NCBI GenBank assembly: GCA_008933995.1 | Contig: WARS01003208.1 | Location: forward strand, 448,133-512,132 | Direction of reading: 5' to 3' | Source: Datnioides undecimradiatus | Taxonomy: Eukaryota; Chordata; Actinopteri; Lobotiformes; Datnioididae | DNA: 64,000 nt | In this document: positions 61,901-64,000 of the stretch, piece by piece | Layout: each line of letters begins with the position of its first letter | Numbering within the stretch: position 1 is the first letter of the stretch | Program-made: the position numbers and the translations under genes | Notes under the pieces: model-generated | The model's input: only the letters and a program-made list of their open reading frames with translations | Told to the model about the DNA's origin: nothing | Database searches by the model: none

Positions 61901-62224
61901 CTCTCTTTCCCCTTTTCTCCTCAACTGGTCAAGGCAAATGATGGCCAGCCACCCAGAGCCAGATTCTGCTCAAGGTTTCTGTCCACTAGAAGGTTTTTGC
62001 TCATGGTGGAAACTGCTTGGTGTAATTAATATAAAGAGTTTGCTCCAGACTCCCTAAGATAAACTCTGCTTTGATTTGGAATTATACAAATACAATGGAA
62101 ATTATTTTTTTCCCCTCTACCTCCTCTTCTTCTAGTTAACCTTCCCCAAAGCCAAACTCCTGCTGATGTCAAGCAACCAAGAGGATCTCAATGACTGGTA
62201 CCAAAGCCTGAGCTCAGCTATCAA
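24630..62224 (+). CDS. arhgef39: Rho guanine nucleotide exchange factor 39 (DH-PH protein), eight coding exons, 3' end missing
   Basis: The product is a RhoGEF that catalyses GDP release from Rho-family GTPases, acting in the cytoplasm and at the plasma membrane; the human protein is linked to cell proliferation and migration. The exons join in frame to 334 residues plus two bases. Residues about 28-205 form the DH domain: helix CR1 contains ARELVQTEQRYCQQLELV, and the hallmark CR3 helix reads LLQLPIQRIDQYKHFL. Residues about 229-334 form the PH domain, with GWLKMV, MFFLFSDMLLQAK and the C-terminal helix Trp in DLNDWYQSL. Domain order, length (about 335 residues in human) and motifs such as 'FGH..GG.GGLLS' match ARHGEF39 as I remember it, better than larger RhoGEFs. 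The ATG at 24630 has A at -3 and begins just after a strong acceptor. The last few residues and the stop codon were not found. Confidence 0.9.
24863..25029. repeat. Foldback (hairpin) element in intron 2
   Basis: A 21-base arm at 24863-24883 is perfectly inverted at 25009-25029 (core 'atcagcaccataaatcca' against 'tggatttatggtgctgat'), with 125 bases between. Inside, 'accacaaatg' and 'catttgtgtggt' form a smaller imperfect palindrome, so a long foldback can form. It looks like a short MITE or foldback insertion. A clear target-site duplication was not seen. Confidence 0.65.
26119..26213 (+). CDS. arhgef39: ARHGEF39 exon 3 (DH domain)
   Basis: Residues 51-81 plus two bases of codon 82. Translation begins YFVEILKAKGTLRQ, which continues helix CR1; the human protein has a near-identical ILKAKGTLR segment. 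The acceptor is 'tttctcacag', the donor is 'gtaagta', and the exon ends in phase 2. Confidence 0.92.
29100..29440. promoter_or_regulatory. Candidate conserved non-coding element in intron 3
   Basis: Higher-complexity, less AT-biased sequence than its surroundings, with 'ggaattaatgtggattaac', 'gacaatttaattgctctg' and CpG-containing runs. It has no repeat signature and no coding signal. The enhancer-like reading is an inference. Confidence 0.28.
29534..29554. repeat. Short (TG)n microsatellite
   Basis: About ten TG units, followed after one interruption by another 'tgtgtgag'. Confidence 0.85.
30974..31094 (+). CDS. arhgef39: ARHGEF39 exon 4 (DH domain)
   Basis: One base completes Gln82, then residues 83-122, beginning SLLVHLENGYFGRGFDQF and ending NAKKVLA. 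The human counterpart has a similar LLPYLEGG..GQGLEGF segment. The acceptor is 'ttttttgcag', the donor is 'gtagga', and the exon ends in phase 0. Confidence 0.9.
31095..33938 (+). other. arhgef39: Intron 4 of ARHGEF39
   Basis: It contains mariner relic B (about 31500-32245) and a small tandem duplication, 'gtatggtctcatgtat' twice, near 32819-32850. The rest is unremarkable AT-rich DNA. Confidence 0.6.
31500..32245 (+). pseudogene. Mariner-like transposase relic, copy B
   Basis: A frame reads LVVFSGIQGVVHSQPILQSQ, corresponding to the VFFD.+GIVH.EF.PPGQ segment that holds the second catalytic aspartate, here changed to Ser. LILHHG.VQAQ matches the LLHHDNAPAHT motif with the Asp lost. Further on, KMKFKWKGQCFDT matches the PKMK..LKG.RFDT motif, and CITAGAYFKED matches the C-terminal end. 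These pieces lie in different frames with stops between them. The 5' half shares 'gacctcaaac' and 'agcttcatg' blocks with copies A and C. The relic is intronic and on the gene's sense strand. Confidence 0.78.
33939..34057 (+). CDS. arhgef39: ARHGEF39 exon 5 (DH domain, CR3 helix)
   Basis: Residues 123-161 plus two bases of codon 162. It contains IQLKKSKAFRHFKKLQE, then ARPEFNNHKLEDLLQLPIQR, the DH hallmark helix that contacts the GTPase. The acceptor is 'tgtcttag', the donor is 'gtaaga', and the exon ends in phase 2. Confidence 0.93.
34966..35572. mobile_element. Non-autonomous TA-flanked DNA transposon (607 bp)
   Basis: The left end CAGTGGGTATAaaaaa and the right end ctATACCCACTG are inverted copies. 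Each abuts a TA dinucleotide (34964-34965 and 35573-35574), the Tc1/mariner target signature. The interior has no transposase frame. Its general texture resembles other small Tc1-type fish elements, including parts of the one at 62890. Confidence 0.8.
35660..36415 (+). pseudogene. Mariner-like transposase relic, copy C
   Basis: It carries KSVCQVRRAFQLFSLAS-type sequence near 35890-35940. Further pieces match mariner motifs in shifted frames: a decayed catalytic region, then 'gactttt.cctctttcccaa' (the DFFLFPK motif) and 'aatgaaatccaagctgaagg' (KMKSKLKG). A C-terminal 'caatgcacaattagactac' corresponds to the GDYFEG-like end. It is closest to copy A, with a shared 'gtcaggtcaggagggcattc'. Stops and frameshifts make it non-functional. 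Confidence 0.75.
36545..36800 (-). repeat. tRNA-derived SINE-like repeat (antisense)
   Basis: It begins 'aatggtaaatggaa', then 'ctcaaagcgctttacact', 'cattcacccattcacacac', 'cttgcccaaggacatttc' and 'ggggattgtaccaccaatc'. This is the reverse of a common fish SINE-like unit whose far end holds a tRNA-like B box. A sense-strand relative lies at 56735-56995. Recognition is from memory. Confidence 0.7.
39800..39975 (+). repeat. Degenerate SINE-like repeat
   Basis: The motifs 'ccccagctgctccacgtgtc', 'aaagtgtccctgagcaagac' and 'actagtgccttgaatggtag' match the body of the SINE-like family, but the tRNA-like head is eroded. Confidence 0.55.
40440..41240. promoter_or_regulatory. Candidate conserved non-coding block in intron 5
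   Basis: A repeat-free 0.8 kb with dense homeodomain-type cores: 'gtctcttaattacaaattt', 'aaaataattagacag', 'gccgtaataatgctcatta', 'ctaataatgcctgtaatg' and 'tctcttaattgaaagagg'. The texture differs clearly from the neighbouring repeats. Enhancer identity is an inference. Confidence 0.3.
43713..43783 (+). CDS. arhgef39: ARHGEF39 exon 6 (DH domain)
   Basis: One base completes Gln162, then residues 163-185 (YKHFLQDLAANTSPD, then NPEFQQIS) and one base of codon 186. The human protein has a matching ALAENTGPNSPDHQQL segment. The acceptor is 'atttcttcacag', the donor is 'gtaagt', and the exon ends in phase 1. Confidence 0.9.
43993..44265 (+). repeat. Direct repeat, copy 1
   Basis: It is closely matched by 47373-47613 in the same orientation 3.4 kb downstream, with about 65 consecutive identical bases in the middle (including 'aatagaatgtaaggccagtt'). 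Copy 1 is longer because of small insertions such as an extra 'ccctacatgtagtcc'. Confidence 0.85.
44370..44640. promoter_or_regulatory. Candidate conserved non-coding element in intron 6
   Basis: Directly after duplicate copy 1, this stretch has 'cataattaattgggagcgg', 'gataatgactaatttcaat' and 'tatcaattaaaatctcatt'. It is repeat-free with several TAAT cores. The call is inferred from texture only. Confidence 0.28.
46600..46960. promoter_or_regulatory. Candidate conserved non-coding element in intron 6
   Basis: Repeat-free sequence with an octamer-like 'cgatttgcatgaag', 'tacattatgggcaacgg', 'gcaataatggatactcattg' and 'cagttaatttctctg'. The opposed open frames at 46341-46919 show no family motif and are not called as genes. 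Confidence 0.27.
47373..47613 (+). repeat. Direct repeat, copy 2
   Basis: Partner of 43993-44265. It aligns nearly end to end with a few substitutions and small deletions. Both copies lie inside intron 6, so the duplication does not touch coding exons. Confidence 0.85.
49157..49285 (+). CDS. arhgef39: ARHGEF39 exon 7 (end of DH domain, DH-PH linker)
   Basis: Two bases complete Arg186, then residues 187-228 and one base of Gly229. It reads AVTAICAVSQRIQNNTRCHE, then NHLQLCRVQKLLKGRKTKVL. This is the last DH helix and the linker; human has similar RRVQALLSGRQAKGL. The acceptor is 'tttgctgtag', the donor is 'gttaga', and the exon ends in phase 1. Confidence 0.9.
49807..49898. repeat. (GT)n microsatellite, 46 units
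   Basis: A 92-base uninterrupted GT tract, the longest in the window. Alternating purine-pyrimidine of this length can adopt Z-DNA and is usually highly polymorphic. Confidence 0.97.
52926..52957. repeat. Perfect 14-bp inverted repeat with 4-base loop
   Basis: The left arm 'caccacccctactc' (52926-52939) and right arm 'gagtaggggtggtg' (52944-52957) are exact reverse complements separated by 'actg'. GC-rich arms in AT-rich surroundings would form a stable RNA or DNA hairpin. It is not followed by a T-run and there is no evidence that it is a terminator. Confidence 0.85.
55563..55792 (+). CDS. arhgef39: ARHGEF39 exon 8 (most of PH domain)
   Basis: Two bases complete Gly229, then residues 230-305. 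It reads RWYIREGWLKMVPTKG, then KPKMFFLFSDMLLQAKRC, with YPLQDCTVEKVFGHTRSQGG near the end: PH strands 1-6. The human protein has the same order of RWFLRQGWL, PRMFFLFTDVLL and VFGH. The acceptor is 'cttctctcacag', the donor is 'gtaagt', and the exon ends in phase 0. This is the largest coding exon and the strongest single match. Confidence 0.95.
56330..56640 (-). pseudogene. Mariner-like transposase relic, copy D (antisense)
   Basis: Read on the minus strand, a frame gives MSQIMFSFNPEAKQQSQQQK, matching the ESW.YGYDPETKQQS..WK region after the first catalytic residue. After frameshifts it continues with a CTVN-VSS and CPPGSG stretch matching the REF.PPGQTVN segment, and a YVLRQMREE piece matching LRRLREN. 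Only the middle of the transposase is present and it is interrupted. It is in the opposite orientation to copies A-C. Confidence 0.75.
56735..56995 (+). repeat. tRNA-derived SINE-like repeat
   Basis: It starts 'ggggcagctgtagctcagag', which resembles a tRNA A box, and runs through 'actcccgatggctgctccat' and 'gaatgggtgtgattgtgcg'. It ends in 'gactagaaaagcgctctata' and 'cgtttgccatttaca'. The unit is full-length in outline but diverged. It is the opposite orientation of the copy at 36545. Confidence 0.75.
59030..59447. repeat. TG-flanked dispersed repeat with telomere-like TTAGGG units
   Basis: Short (TG)n tracts at about 59034-59050 and 59428-59447 bracket about 370 bases. These include 'tttactgacataagctactc', 'agactaaagaccagttaatt', 'gatttagggttaggggg' and 'tctatgtaatgttcccaaaa'. 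I recognise this microsatellite-bracketed arrangement from fish genomes. The TTAGGG units are too few to be an interstitial telomere. Confidence 0.6.
59460..60360. promoter_or_regulatory. Candidate conserved non-coding block in intron 8
   Basis: A repeat-free, higher-GC block with 'ccacgttatctaatggcag', 'ggcatttcattagcccc', 'aaataatcaagctaaattat', 'ccctaattaccacattgc' and 'actctgtaattagataat'. A T-rich stretch (59870-60060) splits it in two. The GATA- and homeodomain-like cores suggest an enhancer, but this is inference. Confidence 0.3.
61805..61831. repeat. (ATC)n trinucleotide microsatellite, 9 units
   Basis: Nine consecutive ATC units. Confidence 0.95.
61905..62060 (-). repeat. Dispersed percomorph-type repeat (antisense, partial)
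   Basis: It carries 'gatggccagccacccagagc', 'agattctgctcaaggtttct' and 'gctcatggtggaaactgctt', the reverse orientation of the family seen at 4023-4300. Its end lies about 75 bases before exon 9, so it could have contributed to the branch-point region. Confidence 0.65.
62136..62224 (+). CDS. arhgef39: ARHGEF39 exon 9 (end of PH domain)
   Basis: Residues 306-334 plus two bases (aa) of codon 335: LTFPKAKLLLMSSNQEDLND, then WYQSLSSAI. The invariant Trp of the PH C-terminal helix is present. The acceptor is a long pyrimidine tract ending 'cttctag', and the donor is 'gtaagt'. The strong donor with an incomplete codon shows that at least one more, very short, coding segment follows. Confidence 0.93.
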
Positions 62225-62257
62225 GTAAGTAGTTACTTCAAAACCCACAGAGATGTG

Positions 62258-62525
62258 AGTGAGCACACACACATGCGTGCACATGCCCATGGGCAGACAT
62301 CTATACTCGCATCCTCACTACCATAGCCAGCACAGCTCCAAAGCCTGACCTTCACCCTAGGCTGAACATTCTTACCTTAACCTAGTACCAAGTGAATACT
62401 CAAACAGCCTTTTGAAGGTTTATCCAAAAAAAGGACTGGGCAAAATGACTAATTCTACAAATGTTTTCACTCTCAAGCCAAAGGTCAAAAACCAAGTTCA
62501 AGATAAATTACAACTACGCACACAA
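62258..62525. repeat. CA-flanked dispersed repeat
   Basis: It begins 'gagcacacacacatgcgtgc' and continues 'cctgaccttcaccctaggct' and 'ttcttaccttaacctagtac'. It ends near a 'gcacacaaac' tract. The organisation is similar to, and roughly the reverse complement in style of, the TG-flanked repeat at 59030. Confidence 0.5.
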
Positions 62526-62660
62526 ACATTGTGTGGCGATAGGTCAGTGGCAGAGTGGGCCGTTCACTGGTTCTCTAGCTGCAAGATTTGAGGTTTGGTC
62601 TCCATCTTTCTTCAGTCTGCATGTCCAAGTACATTGATGTGGGGCTATTTTTAGCCACAT
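62525..62660 (+). repeat. Degenerate SINE-like fragment
   Basis: The head 'ggcgataggtcagtggcag' resembles a tRNA-type A box, and 'tgcatgtccaagtacattg' resembles the SINE body. It is strongly decayed, so the call is tentative. Confidence 0.35.
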
Positions 62661-62889
62661 ATCAATCCATGTTTAATGCTCTAGTCAATAGCTATAATTG
62701 TTTTGGAGTAGGTTAATAAAAACCTTTATGCAACCTCAGTGTGATGCGCTTTGCATCTGTGCTTTACCATGATGGAGAACCAAAGCACCACAGCTCACAG
62801 TTAAGGTGATTTCTTCCTTTAGAGGCCTTACAAAGGCTGCAATCAATGCCAATCATCAATGGTATTGTGACACTGAGGCACTACTTTTA

Positions 62890-63932
62890 GGTGTATGAAA
62901 AGTCTACACACCCTTATGATATTACATTATTAAATTACATTCAGGAATAACTAAAATAAAAGTGTCAGCCTTCTTCCATCTTTAATGTGATCTTATAACA
63001 GTTTTAAAGAAGACAGAACAGCTATGAACAGTATGTTGTATTATTGCAAAGCACAAGGAGACAGATTCTGTAAGAAATAAACCTGGGTGTGGACAAGATT
63101 TCCAAAATTTTGGTGAGGAGATGTCAAAAAGAATTCCCAGATATCTGTCAAGATGATTGTTGTTGAACTTGCGTTTTCTGGATTAACGATTCAAGGAGGA
63201 CTGTTGTGACGGCTCTTTGGTCGTGGTGAGCTTCATGTCATTGTCCAAGAAAAACTTCATTGCTCATGCATCATTTTATCAAAGCCACACTAAGGTTTGC
63301 TGTGAATATTTGAAACCTGTTTCGCTGCTTCAGGCACAGAGGCATGGGATCATGAACAAAGTTGATCACACTTTAAAGGATAATGTAAAGAAATCTGCTG
63401 CCAGTCCCACTTTAGGTCGCCGCTGGGTCTTTCACCAAGACAATGACAAGGCAAGGCATACATCCAAGTTGGTCAGAAACTTTTTGAAGGGCACCAAAAT
63501 ACAGGTGCTGGAGTAGACTTCTCAGAGCCTAGATCCCAGTCCCAGTCCAGTTCAGAATCTGTGGCAGGAGCTCAGGGTTGATGACCATTGTCAAAAAACG
63601 TACAGTTGAGGGTTTTGATAATGCTCCATGGTAAATTCCAAAGCCTTCCATATTCCTTTATATCTGTCTCCTAGGTGGTATTTTTACTAGTAGATCTTGC
63701 AGTTTCTTTGATAACTCTTGCCCATTGCTTTCCCAGTAGGATACAAAACCAAACATTTACACATTATCTACAGCAACAGCTGACTTTAATCTGGTTAGAA
63801 TTAAAAACGCCTGTTATTGACGGCCATTGTGTGCTATTTACACACAGGTATCATTTTGAGTGTGATTGGTTAATGTTGAACACAGCTAGAACCCACATCA
63901 TGAAAGGGTGTGCAGAGTTTTACAATCAGACG
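62890..63932 (+). mobile_element. Degenerate Tc1-like DNA transposon (about 1.04 kb)
   Basis: The left end 'gaaaagtctacacaccctta' and the right end 'gaaagggtgtgcagagtttt' are imperfect inverted copies. TA dinucleotides lie just outside at about 62888-62889 and 63933-63934. The inside contains the C-terminal part of a Tc1-type transposase on the plus strand. A related decayed element lies at 3190-4030. At about 1 kb it is shorter than intact Tc1 elements as I know them, so part of the transposase is missing. Confidence 0.8.
63120..63600 (+). pseudogene. Tc1-like transposase pseudogene (C-terminal part)
   Basis: The frame at 63217-63516 reads LGRRWVFHQDNDKARHTSKL near its end, matching the Tc1 LGR.WVFQQDNDPKHTSK motif that includes the second catalytic Asp, then FLKGTKIQVLE. 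A stop replaces the following Trp, and the decayed continuation still shows a ...QNLWQELR... trace of the NPIENLW.ELK motif. The N-terminal DNA-binding part and first catalytic Asp cannot be read. It is inactive. Confidence 0.85.
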
Positions 63933-64000
63933 TAATTTTTTTTAATGTTCCTAAAAATTACATATTTGTTTTGGGTTTTTTTCCCTCTGGATTTTGTTTC

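Larger units (their letters stand above)
55793..62135 (+). other. arhgef39: Intron 8 of ARHGEF39 (6.3 kb)
   Basis: It holds an antisense mariner relic, a SINE-like repeat, a TG-flanked dispersed repeat, a repeat-free block (59460-60360), an (ATC)n tract and a percomorph-type repeat ending about 75 bases before the next exon. No other exon was recognised. Confidence 0.6.

Noticed and set aside
63740-63935. Possible terminal ARHGEF39 exon after 'ttcccagtag'
   Set aside because: It would restore a Lys at codon 335, but the sequence lies inside the Tc1-like element and adds an unrelated long tail.
1-64000. CRISPR arrays, bacterial operons, phage or other prokaryotic systems
   Set aside because: Spliced exons, SINE-like repeats and microsatellites show vertebrate nuclear DNA; no regularly spaced repeats with unique spacers were seen.

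Overview
This is vertebrate nuclear DNA, almost certainly from a ray-finned (teleost, probably percomorph) fish. It is AT-rich, gene-poor and intron-dominated. It has long (CA)n/(TG)n microsatellites, tRNA-derived SINE-like repeats, degenerate Tc1/mariner DNA transposons, and a dispersed repeat I associate with percomorph genomes. There is no prokaryotic operon structure, and nearly every long open frame is a chance frame, a microsatellite frame or a transposon relic.

One protein-coding gene can be supported: a plus-strand orthologue of ARHGEF39, a small Rho guanine-nucleotide exchange factor with a DH (RhoGEF) domain and a PH domain. A TATA-less, CpG-containing promoter with a CCAAT box and an ETS site lies at about 22.43-22.60 kb, followed by a non-coding first exon ending at 22605. 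Eight coding exons follow: 24630-24779, 26119-26213, 30974-31094, 33939-34057, 43713-43783, 49157-49285, 55563-55792 and 62136-62224. All have canonical AG/GT borders and join in one frame to 334 residues plus two bases of codon 335. That is essentially the length I remember for the human protein, so only a few terminal residues are missing; their exon was not found here and probably lies beyond the window.

Layout: 1-22.4 kb is intergenic, with a Tc1-type remnant (3.2-4.0 kb), a percomorph repeat (4.0-4.3 kb), microsatellites, a solo-LTR-like insertion with a 5-bp target duplication (9468-10014) and a mariner relic (14.1-14.7 kb). From 22.4 to 62.2 kb is the gene, whose introns carry a foldback element, mariner relics (31.5, 35.7 and 56.4 kb), a TA-flanked non-autonomous element (34966-35572), SINE-like repeats, a direct duplication (44.0 and 47.4 kb), a 92-bp (GT)n tract and a perfect hairpin at 52.9 kb. 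From 62.2 to 64 kb is a repeat-filled intron ending in a degenerate Tc1-like transposon (62890-63932).

Several intronic and upstream stretches are free of recognisable repeats and rich in homeodomain-type TAAT/ATTA cores; they look like conserved regulatory elements, but this is inference only. I found no new biological system. The most useful leads are the regulatory candidates, the duplicated intron block, the foldback element and the transposon relics.
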